Made by a program: the position numbers and the translations under genes. Positions 41,492-51,102 of a stretch of 64,000 nucleotides of DNA are shown piece by piece. Under the pieces are notes generated by a model. That model was given only the letters and a program-made list of their open reading frames with translations, was not told the DNA's origin and did not search any database. The stretch is from an uncultured Bacteroidales bacterium (lineage in GTDB: Bacteria > Bacteroidota > Bacteroidia > Bacteroidales > F082): positions 1-64,000 of the forward strand of contig CAMHFN010000002.1 of assembly GCA_946184615.1 (NCBI GenBank), read 5' to 3'. Each line of letters opens with the position of its first letter. The first letter of the stretch is position 1.

Positions 41492-43221
41492 TAATAAGCC
41501 TTATACTTGTCTCCCGTCTTTTCGATCAAAATACGGTAGTATTCATCGCTGTACTTGGGATGCTCGCTTTTGATGGGGGTGTATTTGCTACCGGGCTTCA
41601 CGGGCTGGGCGGTGTTGAGGTTGCCGTCCATGTACTTCATGAAGAGGGTGTGGTAGAGGTCTTTCCACATGGCAACGAGTTCGTTGGCGGTGTTGCAGGA
41701 GAAGCGGGTCATCTCCAGCACCATGCCGTCGTGGCCTTTGATGGCGGAGACGCGCTCGTCCAAATCAGGAATCAGTTTTTCGACGCACTTGGTCTCAAAC
41801 TCACGCTGCACCTTGCGGATCTCGGGGTGGATGTAGTTGTATTTGGTGTAGGCCCAGTTGCTCATCTGGTTGAAGGTCCAGAAGGCGGAGGTCTCTGACC
41901 ATTCGCTCATGGAGCCGTTGCCTTCGCGATAGCTCTCGGGAATCTCGGCCATGCAGGTGTACATGGGGCAATAGACGCAATTGTCGGTGTCGTCGACGCC
42001 AAACCAGATGATGCCGAAGGGGTTGTAGCCGCGGCTTTGGGCAACGAAGCTGAAGCCGGTCTGTTGGGTGGCGGTGGTGCGCTCATGCACGTAGGTCACG
42101 CCATCGACTTGCCAGTCCATCGGACGCCAACGGTAAGGGCAGTGGAAGGGACCGGCACCCACGTCTTGCGACATGTCGAGTTCGGTGCCTTCAAGATGGT
42201 CACGCATGAAGTCCATCATGTCGAGTACACTGACTTTCTTGTTGGGCTGGATCCAGAGGGGCATGCGGTTGGTGGGGAAGTTGTCGGGGGTCTGGCACAT
42301 ATTGGCGGTGTAAGGCTGTGGACGTTGGATGTCGCGTCCGGTGGCGTAGCCCCAATAGTCTTTCATGTTGTCGCTCACCTTGTTGAACATGGCCCACACG
42401 CGGAGGTCGCAGAAACGGGCCCCATCAAAGGTCACAGGGTTGTAGACGTCGGAGAAGGAGAACTGAGCGTCGGGACCGTTGTAGAGTTTGGCCTCACGGG
42501 CAAAGCTGATGACATCGTCGGCATACACGCAGTCGATCTTCGGGTCTTTCAAGAGTTTGCCCATGTTTTTATAAGTGATGCTGGTCTTGTTTTTCTTGGC
42601 CAGAGGGAAGGTGGTGATACGGGCTTGGTTGGCGTGTCCGCTGACGTAGCCATCGGGGATGCGTCGTGCGACCCACACAGCGCCTTTGTTTTGGGGACCT
42701 TTGCCTATCATCTCCATGATCCACACCTCTTCGGTGTCGCAGATGGAGAACGACTCGCCTTCGCTGACGTAGCCGTAGGTAGTGACGAGGTCGGCCATCC
42801 ATTTGATGGCTTCACGGGCGGTCTTAGAGCGTTGCAGGGCGATGTACATCAGGCTGCCATAGTCGATGATGCCTTGGCCGTTGTAGAGGGCTTCGATGCC
42901 TCCGTAGGTGGTTTCGCCAATGGCGACCTGCCATTCGTTCATGTTACCTACAACATTGTAGGTGTGTGCCACTTCGGGAATCTGGCCGAGAAAGGCACCG
43001 CCATCCCAGTCGTAGACATCGCGCATCGCGCCGGGCTCGTGGTCGGCAGCAGGGTAGTGGTAAAGCTCACCATACAGCACATGGCTGTCAGCAGCATACG
43101 AAATCATGCAACTGCCATCGGCAGAAGCACCTTTAGTGATTAGGAAATTGGTGCAGGCATTGGCCTTGCCGAAGGCAAATACAAGGGCCAAGGCCATCAA
43201 GGCGGTAAACAGTTTTTTCAT
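41491..43221 (-). CDS. Secreted C69-family dipeptidase
   Basis: 576 residues. Signal peptide ends KANA with the nucleophile C23 next (CTNFLITKGASADGS), exposed after signal or propeptide removal, as in the Ntn-hydrolase C69 family. NMNEWQVAIGETTYGG and ARRIPDGYVSGHANQARITTF are conserved. Probably cleaves dipeptides in the periplasm. Follows ribF by 8 nt; followed by a heptamer array and glnS. Confidence 0.92.
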   Translation of the reverse strand: MKKLFTALMALALVFAFGKANACTNFLITKGASADGSCMISYAADSHVLYGELYHYPAADHEPGAMRDVYDWDGGAFLGQIPEVAHTYNVVGNMNEWQVAIGETTYGGIEALYNGQGIIDYGSLMYIALQRSKTAREAIKWMADLVTTYGYVSEGESFSICDTEEVWIMEMIGKGPQNKGAVWVARRIPDGYVSGHANQARITTFPLAKKNKTSITYKNMGKLLKDPKIDCVYADDVISFAREAKLYNGPDAQFSFSDVYNPVTFDGARFCDLRVWAMFNKVSDNMKDYWGYATGRDIQRPQPYTANMCQTPDNFPTNRMPLWIQPNKKVSVLDMMDFMRDHLEGTELDMSQDVGAGPFHCPYRWRPMDWQVDGVTYVHERTTATQQTGFSFVAQSRGYNPFGIIWFGVDDTDNCVYCPMYTCMAEIPESYREGNGSMSEWSETSAFWTFNQMSNWAYTKYNYIHPEIRKVQREFETKCVEKLIPDLDERVSAIKGHDGMVLEMTRFSCNTANELVAMWKDLYHTLFMKYMDGNLNTAQPVKPGSKYTPIKSEHPKYSDEYYRILIEKTGDKYKAY

Positions 43222-43229
43222 AGTTGTTT

Positions 43230-44171
43230 TTACTTTAATGATATTATTGCTTTTGCTTTCTCTCTATCTCGCTGTAATTGAGCTTTCAAGGCCTCCAGTC
43301 CATTGAACTTCACTTCGTCGCGGATGCGGTCGATGAACCAGACTTTCAAGGTCTTACCGTAGAGGTCACCTTCAAAGTCGAAGATATTGACTTCGATGAT
43401 GAAGTCGCCTTCGGCGCGGTCGCCGATGGTGGGACGCAGTCCCGTGTTGGCCATGGCGTTGTAGGTTTTCCCGTCGATGACGGTCTGGCAAGCATACACT
43501 CCGGGGTTGTTGATCATCAAATACTCATTGGGGATGTCGAGGTTGGCGGTGGGGAAACCAAGGGTACGTCCGATCTGGTTGCCCTGGACCACGGTGCCCG
43601 TGACGGAGTAATGGTAGCCCAACAACTCGTTGGCGGCCTTCACATTGCCGGTCCACAGGAAATTGCGGATCTTGGTAGAGCTAACAGATACTTTGTTAAC
43701 GTATTGAGCTTCAACTTGTTCTGTCCTAAATCCATAGTGCTTCCCCAATTGGGTCAGCATGTCATAGTCGCCCATTCGATTCTTGCCGAAATGATGGTCG
43801 TAGCCCACCACGATGACAGCAGGGTGGATGTGGTTGATGATGTAGTCCTTGATGAAGACCTCCGAGGGGGTGCTGGCAAATTCTTTGGTGAAGGGGATGA
43901 CGACCACGTTGTCGATGCCAAATTCTTCAATCTTCTTCATCTTCTCTTCTTGGGAGCAGATGAAACGCAGTCGCTCGGTGCCGATGGCCAACACCTGGCG
44001 TGGATGGGGATAAAAGGTCACCACCACGGTCTCGCCATCGATTTCCTTGGCTAGACGGCGCATCTCCTTAAATATGGCCTGATGGCCGAGATGTACTCCG
44101 TCGAACGTGCCGATGGTGACCACGGCGTTCTTGATATTACGGGCTAATATGCTGTTGTTGATGATTTTCAT
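43230..44171 (-). CDS. ribF: Bifunctional riboflavin kinase/FAD synthetase
   Basis: 313 residues from ATG 44171, which overlaps the asd stop by 4 nt (ATGA), so the two are coupled; the frame goes on upstream but only inside asd. FAD synthetase part: TIGTFDGVHLGHQAIF (about 19-34) with GxFDGxHxGH; riboflavin kinase part: GNQIGRTLGFPTANL, then NTGLRPTIG. Converts riboflavin to FMN and FAD. Promoted with asd. Confidence 0.95.
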   Translation of the reverse strand: MKIINNSILARNIKNAVVTIGTFDGVHLGHQAIFKEMRRLAKEIDGETVVVTFYPHPRQVLAIGTERLRFICSQEEKMKKIEEFGIDNVVVIPFTKEFASTPSEVFIKDYIINHIHPAVIVVGYDHHFGKNRMGDYDMLTQLGKHYGFRTEQVEAQYVNKVSVSSTKIRNFLWTGNVKAANELLGYHYSVTGTVVQGNQIGRTLGFPTANLDIPNEYLMINNPGVYACQTVIDGKTYNAMANTGLRPTIGDRAEGDFIIEVNIFDFEGDLYGKTLKVWFIDRIRDEVKFNGLEALKAQLQRDREKAKAIISLK

Positions 44172-45199
44172 AAAAGGTGTTCGATGACATATTGGGCAAT
44201 CTGCACGGCGTTGGTGGCGGCACCTTTGCGGATGTTGTCGCTGACTACCCAAAGATTAAGGCCGTTCTCGATGCTGAAATCCCGGCGGATTCTGCCCACA
44301 AAGACTTCGTCTTTGTCGTAGGAAGTGATGGCCATGGGATAAAGGTTTTGGGCGGGATTGTCTTGGACCACCACACCGGGTTGACTTTCCAAAAGACGGC
44401 GCACTTCATCCAATTCAAACGGTTTGTTGAACTCCACGTTGACCGCTTCCGAGTGGCCTCCCGTGACGGGCACGCGACATACGGTGGCGGTGATGGCGAT
44501 TTGGGGTGCACGCAGGATCTTGCGGGTTTCGTTCACTAGCTTCTCCTCTTCCGTGGTATAGCCGTTGTCGCAGAAATCACCGCCATGAGGCAATACGTTG
44601 CGGTAGATCGGGTGGGGGTACGCGTTGGGAAGTTGAAAGTTGAAAGTTGAAAGTTGAGAGTTTTCACCTTGAACCTCTGACCTTTCGCTTTCCTCGCGGT
44701 TCAACTGGTTGATTCCCTTGATGCCGCTGCCACTCACGCTTTGGTAGGTGGCGATGACCAGTCGTTTGATGCCAAAAGCCTTGTGAAGGGGATTCAAGGC
44801 CAGTACCATCTGAATAGTGGAACAGTTGGGGTTGGCAATGATGTGGGTGTCCTTGGTAATGGTGTCGGCATTGATTTCGGGTACTACCAGCGGAACCTCG
44901 GGATACATGCGCCAAGCCGAGCTGTTGTCAATGACGTAAGTGCCTTTGGCGGCAAATAAAGGAGCGTATTGTTTCGAGGCAGAGGCGCCTGCCGAAAAGA
45001 TGGCGATGTCGGGACGAGCTTCGATGGCTTCTTCCACACTAACGATTCGGTGGGTTTTATTCTGAAAAACGAGTTCTTTTCCCACCGACTTAGCTGAAGC
45101 GGCTACAATGAGTTCGTCTATCTTAATCTTTTGTTCGTCAAGAACTTGCAACATCTTTGAGCCGACTAATCCCGTGGCCCCTACAACCGCGATTTTCAT
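44168..45199 (-). CDS. asd: Aspartate-semialdehyde dehydrogenase
   Basis: 343 residues from ATG 45199 (MKIAVVGATGLVGSKML); the longer frame to 45274 lies in the divergent intergenic region. Makes aspartate semialdehyde for lysine, threonine and methionine. NADP fold GATGLVGS (8-15), catalytic Cys in NPNCSTIQM, His in GGHSEAVNVEF. Residues about 170-190 (REESERSEVQGENSQLSTFN) have no place in the family and are encoded by a heptamer array at 44630-44692: an apparent repeat insertion between the two domains. Whether it lowers activity cannot be judged. Confidence 0.94.
   Translation of the reverse strand: MKIAVVGATGLVGSKMLQVLDEQKIKIDELIVAASAKSVGKELVFQNKTHRIVSVEEAIEARPDIAIFSAGASASKQYAPLFAAKGTYVIDNSSAWRMYPEVPLVVPEINADTITKDTHIIANPNCSTIQMVLALNPLHKAFGIKRLVIATYQSVSGSGIKGINQLNREESERSEVQGENSQLSTFNFQLPNAYPHPIYRNVLPHGGDFCDNGYTTEEEKLVNETRKILRAPQIAITATVCRVPVTGGHSEAVNVEFNKPFELDEVRRLLESQPGVVVQDNPAQNLYPMAITSYDKDEVFVGRIRRDFSIENGLNLWVVSDNIRKGAATNAVQIAQYVIEHLL
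44630..44692. repeat. In-frame heptamer array inside asd
   Basis: Four exact AAGTTGA units (44630-44657), then GAGTTTT, CACCTTG, AACCTCT, GACCTTT, CGCTTTC; 63 nt in all equals 21 codons. Confidence 0.88.
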
Positions 45200-45248
45200 T
45201 TTTATAAGATAATTTTCTATTAATATATAAAAACTGATTCTTATTTTG

Positions 45249-45256
45249 TAATTTTG
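45249..45256 (+). promoter_or_regulatory. -7 element of the lamin-tail gene
   Basis: TAATTTTG, 35 nt upstream of ATG 45292; -33 box not clear. Confidence 0.55.
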
Positions 45257-45291
45257 CAACAACTCTTCTACCATGCAAAAATAATAATATT

Positions 45292-47883
45292 ATGAAAAAG
45301 ACCATCTTACTTTTTTTAATTCTTCCCATTTGTTGCGCCGCACAGGTGGTTGACGACTTCGCCGATGGCGATTTCACGATGAATCCGACATGGGTTGGTA
45401 CGGATACGTGTTTCAGTGTCAACAACAATTTTCAACTTCAGTCGGCAGGCACTACTGCGGGTGAGGCCTGGCTTGCCACTGCTGTAGCGACTGGTGAGGC
45501 GATGGAGTGGCGTTTTTGGATAAGGGAAAGTTTTAGCCCTTCAGCGAATAATTATGCTGAGGTATGGCTTTGTGCCGATACGACCGCACTGCCCTATGCC
45601 ACGCATGGCTATTTCTTGCGCTTTGGCTCCGCTGGAAGTCAAGATGCCATCGAGTTGTACCGAAAAGACCCGAACGGAGAATGCCTTATTAATAAAGGAG
45701 TTGATGCTTCCATCGCTTCTTCATTCAAGGTGGCGGTAAAGGTCAAGCGTACTTCTGAAGGGCGATGGACGGTGATGACTGACTACGATAATGTGGGCAA
45801 CTATGCAGTGGAAGCAGAAGGCTTCGATGATACCTATCCTGTTGAAGGATATTTTGGCTTTTACCTCCAGTTCACTTCCAGCAACGCGCGTAAATTCTAT
45901 TTCGATGAGGTCTACATGGGTCCTGAAATCATCGACATGGAGCCGCCACAGCTGATGGATCTGGAGGTGGTTGATGGGAATCATATCCTGTTGTCTTTCA
46001 ACGAATCACTTGAGGTTTCAGCGTTGGAACCACAACATTATCACCTTCGTCATAGTGAGGCTGGTATCGGAGCCCCCGACTCGGTGTTTTTTGCCAGCAA
46101 TCCTTCAAAAATACTTTTGGTTTTCTATGAATCGTTGCTTGAAAACACCAATCTTACGCTTCGTATCACGGATCTTAGGGATCTTGTGGGTAATCTATTG
46201 GTGCTCGTGGAATGGGAGTTTTCCCTTTACAGAGCTTCCGAAAACGATGTGGTTATCAATGAGATTATGGCGGATCCCTCTCCTGTGGTTGGACTTCCAG
46301 AATGGGAATACGTCGAGTTGTTTAACACCACGGATTTCACCATTGATATGAAGGATTGGAGCCTGACGGTAGGCACTTCTTCCAAACCCTTTCCCGCAGT
46401 TCACATCGAGCCGAAAGGCTACTTGATCCTTTGCAAGACCGATGCGGAGCAAGAATTGAATGCTTATGGGACGACTTGTGGGTTCTCTGGTTTTTCCGTT
46501 GCCAATGCGGGGACTACCTTGCGGCTCTTTGCACCTGACGAGACGCTGGTGTCGGAGGTGTCGTTCAACGATACGTGGTATCATGATGCAGAAAAGAAGA
46601 ATGGCGGCTGGTCACTGGAACAGATCGACCCATTCAATCCGTGTGCAGGAACGGTCAACTGGTCGGCTTCGACGGATGTTAGCGGTGGAACGCCAGGAAG
46701 GGAGAATGCCATCAATGCACCCAACGCCATAGAGCCTCATGTTGCTAGGGTGAGTATGTTGGGGGATGCCCTAGTGTTGTTGTGGTTCGACCAGCAGATG
46801 GACCGCAATACCTTGTCGGAACCTTCCAATTATCTAGTGAAAGAGTTGAGCCTTCATCCCGTCGAGGTGATTTGCAACCCTGTAGAAGCTTCGTCGCTGG
46901 AGCTGATGTTTAACTATAGCTTCCGAGAAGGTGAGGTTTATACCTTGGTTCTCAACAATTTAGAGAGTTGTAGTGGTCAACAGATTGCTCCTGACACCCA
47001 AGTGGCTTTTGGTATCCCCAATGAAATCAATGAGGGCGATATCCTTATTAATGAAATCCTGTTCGACCCCATCAGTCCTGGAGTGGATTACGTGGAGCTC
47101 TACAATCCTTCCGACAAAACCTTTGATTTGCACGAGTTGAAGTTAGGGGTGATCAAGGAAAGCTTCCCGAATCCTGTCGACACGGTATTAAAAGTGATTA
47201 CTGAAGATAGCCATTTGTTTCTTCCACATAGTTATGTGTTGCTTTCGACGGATGGTTACACGGTTAGTCAACAGTATCACTGTGGGATGGAGGGCTTTGT
47301 CGATATGGTGTCTTTTCCATCGTATTCCAACTCGGGCGGTGTGGCTTTGTTGATGAGTCGTCAGGGGCTGATGGTGGATGAGATGGCGTTTTCTGAGAAG
47401 ATGCACTATCCTTTGCTGAAAGAGACCAAAGGAGTCTCGTTGGAGCGGGTGTCGTGGGAAGTGTCTTCTGACCAGCCAGATAATTGGCATTCGGCTGCGG
47501 AGGAGGTGGGCTTTGGAACTCCTGGATATGCCAATTCGATGCGAGTAGATGAAATCAATATGGTTGAGAGCCAGGTGATTACAGTGGAACCTCAGGTGTT
47601 CTCGCCTGATGGGGATGGTTTTGAAGACAGTTGTTTGTTTACCTATCAGCTTGACACTCCTGGAGGCACGATGAATGCCTATGTGTTTTCGGCAGAAGGG
47701 CAGTTGGTACGGCACTTGGTGAAAGGGGAGTTGGTGTCGCAAGAAGGCCGATTTGTTTGGAATGGACTTGACAACAGGGGCGTTCGTGTGCCCATAGGGA
47801 TCTATGTCGTGGTCACGGAGGTGTTCGACATGGAGGGGACGGTAAGGGGGTATAAAAATGCCGTGGCGGTGGCGTCGCGGTAG
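45292..47883 (+). CDS. Secreted protein with two lamin-tail domains
   Basis: 863 residues. Signal peptide about 1-17 (ends CAAQ). N-terminal jelly-roll-like region (about 20-205), an Ig-like region (about 210-310), lamin-tail domain 1 from about 317 (VVINEIMADPSP, EYVELFNTTD), another Ig-like part, lamin-tail domain 2 from about 581 (ILINEILFDPISPGVDYVELYNPSD), and a C-terminal FlgD-Ig-like segment from about 766 (VFSPDGDGFEDS, VWNGLDNRG) of the kind that ends many gliding or T9SS-exported proteins. Role not known; an adhesive surface protein is a reasonable guess. Confidence 0.85.
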   Translation: MKKTILLFLILPICCAAQVVDDFADGDFTMNPTWVGTDTCFSVNNNFQLQSAGTTAGEAWLATAVATGEAMEWRFWIRESFSPSANNYAEVWLCADTTALPYATHGYFLRFGSAGSQDAIELYRKDPNGECLINKGVDASIASSFKVAVKVKRTSEGRWTVMTDYDNVGNYAVEAEGFDDTYPVEGYFGFYLQFTSSNARKFYFDEVYMGPEIIDMEPPQLMDLEVVDGNHILLSFNESLEVSALEPQHYHLRHSEAGIGAPDSVFFASNPSKILLVFYESLLENTNLTLRITDLRDLVGNLLVLVEWEFSLYRASENDVVINEIMADPSPVVGLPEWEYVELFNTTDFTIDMKDWSLTVGTSSKPFPAVHIEPKGYLILCKTDAEQELNAYGTTCGFSGFSVANAGTTLRLFAPDETLVSEVSFNDTWYHDAEKKNGGWSLEQIDPFNPCAGTVNWSASTDVSGGTPGRENAINAPNAIEPHVARVSMLGDALVLLWFDQQMDRNTLSEPSNYLVKELSLHPVEVICNPVEASSLELMFNYSFREGEVYTLVLNNLESCSGQQIAPDTQVAFGIPNEINEGDILINEILFDPISPGVDYVELYNPSDKTFDLHELKLGVIKESFPNPVDTVLKVITEDSHLFLPHSYVLLSTDGYTVSQQYHCGMEGFVDMVSFPSYSNSGGVALLMSRQGLMVDEMAFSEKMHYPLLKETKGVSLERVSWEVSSDQPDNWHSAAEEVGFGTPGYANSMRVDEINMVESQVITVEPQVFSPDGDGFEDSCLFTYQLDTPGGTMNAYVFSAEGQLVRHLVKGELVSQEGRFVWNGLDNRGVRVPIGIYVVVTEVFDMEGTVRGYKNAVAVASR

Positions 47884-47884
47884 C

Positions 47885-48586
47885 TTACATGTCGAGGTTC
47901 GACAAGGCGACCAACTTGTTGCTGTCGGGGTCGAAGGCCATCAAATTGCCCATGCCCGGTTTGCTGGTATTGAACACACCGTTGTCCAAGACGATGAAGT
48001 CATAGCTGTCAGGATTATGGATGACGTGGTCGATGAAGCTATAGTCTTCGGGCAGATGGCCGTGGATGATGCGTTTGCCGCCTGTTTTTTTGAAGTCTAC
48101 CTTGAAATCCCGGGTGGTAATCATGCTGTGGGTGTCCTTGAAAGGGTCTTCGGCATGGAAGTTCATGCCCGCATGGACCAAGATGTAATGCTCCAGTTCA
48201 TAGTAAAAGGGGAGGTTGCGCATCCATTCGATGTATTTCTCTGGGATCTCTCGAGGATGTTTTACGCCAAAGCTTTTGTACGTCTCTTTGGCACCTACGT
48301 TTTCCCAAAGTTTTTGGACATCGGGTTTGAAGAGATGCCGTTGTTGGTCGGCTTCCCAGGTCCTGACACAGTAGTCTTCATGGTTCCCTTTGAGGCAGTG
48401 GATGTTCCATCCTCCTTCTTGAAGATCCATTAGGAAGTCAATTACTTCTTTGCTGCTGGGACCACGGTCTATGTAGTCGCCCAAGAAGAACAGCTCATCG
48501 TCGCGAGTTGCTTTCAGCATGTTCTTCATCATGGCCTTCACCGTTTTGGCACAGCCATGGATGTCAGGAATAATCCACCTTGTCAT
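47885..48586 (-). CDS. Metallophosphoesterase, PP1-like
   Basis: 233 residues. Motifs of serine/threonine phosphatase-type metallophosphoesterases: PDIHG (7-11), GDYIDRGP (36-43), GNHED (about 67-71), and HAGM and IHGHLP later. Cytoplasmic. Substrates may be phosphoproteins or nucleotides such as diadenosine tetraphosphate; the sequence does not decide. Convergent with the lamin-tail gene, one base apart. Confidence 0.9.
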   Translation of the reverse strand: MTRWIIPDIHGCAKTVKAMMKNMLKATRDDELFFLGDYIDRGPSSKEVIDFLMDLQEGGWNIHCLKGNHEDYCVRTWEADQQRHLFKPDVQKLWENVGAKETYKSFGVKHPREIPEKYIEWMRNLPFYYELEHYILVHAGMNFHAEDPFKDTHSMITTRDFKVDFKKTGGKRIIHGHLPEDYSFIDHVIHNPDSYDFIVLDNGVFNTSKPGMGNLMAFDPDSNKLVALSNLDM

Positions 48587-48635
48587 CTTTTACTTGGAAT
48601 TTAGCATTTTTGATTTTCGAGTTTTTGCTACCTCT

Positions 48636-49379
48636 TTATTTTTTGCCTTGGTTGGCAACGGCGGCCATCAGTGCAGCTACTTTTTCGGGGTCGCCGAGGA
48701 AGAAGTCCTTCTGGAGCTTCATTTGGTCGTCGAACTCGAAAATATAAGGAATGCCTGTGGGGATATTGAAGGCGATGATTTCGTCATTGCCCATGTTTTT
48801 AAGCACCTTCACCACGCCGCGGAGGCTATTGCCGTGAGCCACCACCATCACTTGGTCATGGGTCTCAAAGGCTTTCATGATGTGGTCTTGATAGTAGGGC
48901 ATCACGCGTTCGATGGTGTCGCAAAGGGCTTCGGTGAGCGGGATCTGGTCGTCGGTGAGTTCGGCATACCTTGGATCCATGCGGGGACTCTTAGGGTCGT
49001 TCATCTCCAACGCAGGGGGACGCACGTCGAAAGCACGACGCCACAAACGCACCTGCTCGTCACCGTATTTCTCAGCGGTAGCCTTCTTGTCAAGGCCTTG
49101 CAGCTGACCGTACGATTTTTCGTTGAGTCTCCAGGTCTTATACACAGGGAGCCAGTCCATGTCCATCGTGTCGAGTACGTAATTCAAGGTTTTGATGGCG
49201 CGTTTCAGGTAAGAAGTGAAGCAGATTTCGGGCTTATAGCCATTCTCTTTCAGTACTTTGCCAGCCTCGATAGCTTCTTGGATGCCTTTTTCGGATAAGT
49301 CAACATTGGTCCACCCGGTAAACAGGTTTAACTTGTTCCATTGGCTCTCGCCGTGACGGATTAAAATCAGTTTTTTCAT
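48636..49379 (-). CDS. gpmA: 2,3-bisphosphoglycerate-dependent phosphoglycerate mutase
   Basis: 247 residues, family length. Interconverts 3- and 2-phosphoglycerate in glycolysis. LIRHGESQWN (6-15) with phospho-histidine H9, NLFTGWTNVDLSEKG, TSYLKRAIKT, RLNEKSYG and the second active-site histidine in VVAHGNSLRG. Upstream of the divergent lipoprotein gene. Confidence 0.96.
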   Translation of the reverse strand: MKKLILIRHGESQWNKLNLFTGWTNVDLSEKGIQEAIEAGKVLKENGYKPEICFTSYLKRAIKTLNYVLDTMDMDWLPVYKTWRLNEKSYGQLQGLDKKATAEKYGDEQVRLWRRAFDVRPPALEMNDPKSPRMDPRYAELTDDQIPLTEALCDTIERVMPYYQDHIMKAFETHDQVMVVAHGNSLRGVVKVLKNMGNDEIIAFNIPTGIPYIFEFDDQMKLQKDFFLGDPEKVAALMAAVANQGKK

Positions 49380-49447
49380 TGGTATGATATTTGTAATATA
49401 TTTTTATTTGCGTTTATTAAATCGGCTTCAAAATTAAAAAATAATTC

Positions 49448-49455
49448 TATATTTG
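49448..49455 (+). promoter_or_regulatory. -7 element of the DUF2135-like lipoprotein gene
   Basis: TATATTTG, 52 nt upstream of ATG 49508; -33 weak. Confidence 0.5.
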
Positions 49456-49507
49456 CATATTCAAAATACTGAATTTCACTTTTATTAACTAATTAAATTG
49501 AAAAAAC

Positions 49508-50500
49508 ATGAAGAAAATTGCATTATTTTGTGGCGGTTTGCTGATAGCGGCCACGATGCTCTTTGTCGCTTGCGGGAAGGACAAGGAAGCGACAATCGGG
49601 AAGTTCTTTACTATTGAGAACGCCACTTTGGTTTCTGATGACATGCCTGAAGCCACTTCCAACCAGACGATTGATGTTGTGATGAATCACAACGCCATTC
49701 CTGGTGGTTCTTCTTACATCACCGTTGCAGCCGAAACTGTTGCCAAGAAAATTTTGGTTGGCATGAAAGGCCAGGTGGGTTATTACGAACTGGTTCCGTC
49801 AAACAATCGTGGCAACGAATATTCGTTTGTCATGCTGATTGACCAAGACATCGCTCTGGGAGAAGGTCAAACGACCTTCAATGTACAAGTGGCCATCGTT
49901 GATGAGAATGGTGAGATCAGCCAGATTTGGGAGACTCCCATTGAGTTGAAGGTGGTTGGCACAGGTGCCTTGCAGGTGAGCCTCAGCTTCGACAACGCCA
50001 AAGATGTGGACCTTCACTTGATTGAGCCGGAGTACAATGATGAGTATGGCGAGCCTTTGGGTTTCTATTACCGTCATATCTATTATGGACACTCGACGAG
50101 TGCCGCTGGCGGAATATTGGACCTTGATTCCAACGCCGGTTGCAGTATCGACAATGTGAATAATGAAAACATCACCTACAACGACAGCACCGCTTATGTG
50201 GTTCCTGGTACGTATAAAGTGTATGTTGACATGTATGCTAATTGCGATCCCTCTATTGCGACCAACTATGTGGTAACTGTGACTTATGGCGGTGCTCTCT
50301 TAGCAAGTCGTTCTGGAATCTTTGAGGTTAATGCTCCTAGCACCAGTAACCCGATTAATGAAGAGTATGTCGCCCAAACGGAACCCTTCATCACGTTTGT
50401 GGTTCCTAACAACGGACAAAAGTGCACGAAGACTTATGCTCCTGCTCCCTTGAGTGAGAGTGCAATTGAAAAGGAAGCTAACTCCGTGGCCAACCAATAA
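49508..50500 (+). CDS. Lipoprotein with DUF2135/YfaP-like domain
   Basis: 330 residues. Lipobox MLFVAC (Cys about 22). A first beta region (about 30-155) precedes a domain starting LSFDNAKDVDLHLIEP (about 160-175) with IYYGHSTSAAGGILDLDSNAGCSIDNVNNENITY, which follows the D-V-D-L-H, gG-x-L-D-x-D-x-N-x-G pattern of DUF2135/YfaP-type domains and could hold a metal (inferred from the acidic residues). Function unknown, outer membrane or periplasm. Followed by a terminator; monocistronic. Confidence 0.7.
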   Translation: MKKIALFCGGLLIAATMLFVACGKDKEATIGKFFTIENATLVSDDMPEATSNQTIDVVMNHNAIPGGSSYITVAAETVAKKILVGMKGQVGYYELVPSNNRGNEYSFVMLIDQDIALGEGQTTFNVQVAIVDENGEISQIWETPIELKVVGTGALQVSLSFDNAKDVDLHLIEPEYNDEYGEPLGFYYRHIYYGHSTSAAGGILDLDSNAGCSIDNVNNENITYNDSTAYVVPGTYKVYVDMYANCDPSIATNYVVTVTYGGALLASRSGIFEVNAPSTSNPINEEYVAQTEPFITFVVPNNGQKCTKTYAPAPLSESAIEKEANSVANQ

Positions 50501-50519
50501 TCTTGTAATTGTTTAAGAA

Positions 50520-50560
50520 AAAGGGTGGTCAGTCTTTTGCTGATCACCCTTTGTCTTTTT
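50520..50560 (+). terminator. Terminator of the DUF2135-like gene
   Basis: AAAGGGTGGTCAG (50520-50532) pairs with CTGATCACCCTTT (50540-50552) with one G-T wobble, loop TCTTTTG, then GTCTTTTT. Confidence 0.9.
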
Positions 50561-50583
50561 ATGAAGATAGGTAACATGCCGCT

Positions 50584-51102
50584 TTACAGGGTTTTTAACC
50601 ACTTCCATTGGAAGAGGATCATGTAAAAGACCCCTACCGTGATGGCAGCGTCAGCAAAATTGAAGATGGGTGGAAAGAAGCTGATGCTGAACATGTCGAC
50701 CACCTTGCCATGCAGCCACCCGGCATAGTGAAAGACCTTACCATAAAACACGCAGTCAATGATGTTGCCCAAAGCCCCTGCCGTGATTAGAGAGAGGCCG
50801 AAGAGCACACCGAACTTCGTGTTTTTCTTAGTGAGGCGGAACAAGATGATGAACAGAGCGACAACCGCCACGATCCTGAAGATGCTTAGAAGGGTTTTGA
50901 TGATGCCGCCGCCACTCATCCAACCGAAAGCCATGCCGTCATTCTCAACGAAAATGAGTTTGAACACATTGCCCAGAAGGGGGATGTCCTCACCGATGGC
51001 CATATTCGTCTTAACCCAGATCTTCAAGACCTGGTCAATAAGCAAAACCGCAATGATGATGATAAACGAGCCAATAAGGCCCTTGTGTTTCACCTTCGTC
51101 AC
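50584..51102 (-). CDS. lspA: Lipoprotein signal peptidase (signal peptidase II)
   Basis: 172 residues with four membrane helices (about 11-29, 71-92, 98-119, 146-167). Cuts the signal peptide from lipidated pro-lipoproteins at the inner membrane, needed by the many lipoproteins in this window. Aspartyl catalytic residues are in ALGNIIDCVFYG and NFADAAI. Its ATG overlaps the stop of the DksA-like gene by 4 nt; order ileS, dksA-like, lspA is typical for the phylum. Confidence 0.95.
   Translation of the reverse strand: MTKVKHKGLIGSFIIIIAVLLIDQVLKIWVKTNMAIGEDIPLLGNVFKLIFVENDGMAFGWMSGGGIIKTLLSIFRIVAVVALFIILFRLTKKNTKFGVLFGLSLITAGALGNIIDCVFYGKVFHYAGWLHGKVVDMFSISFFPPIFNFADAAITVGVFYMILFQWKWLKTL

Noticed and set aside
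44630-44692. Heptamer arrays considered as CRISPR-like or as sequencing artefacts
   Set aside because: No spacers or 20-40-nt repeats, so not CRISPR. Arrays differ in sequence, keep the frame in genes and occur at many places, so a single artefact is unlikely.
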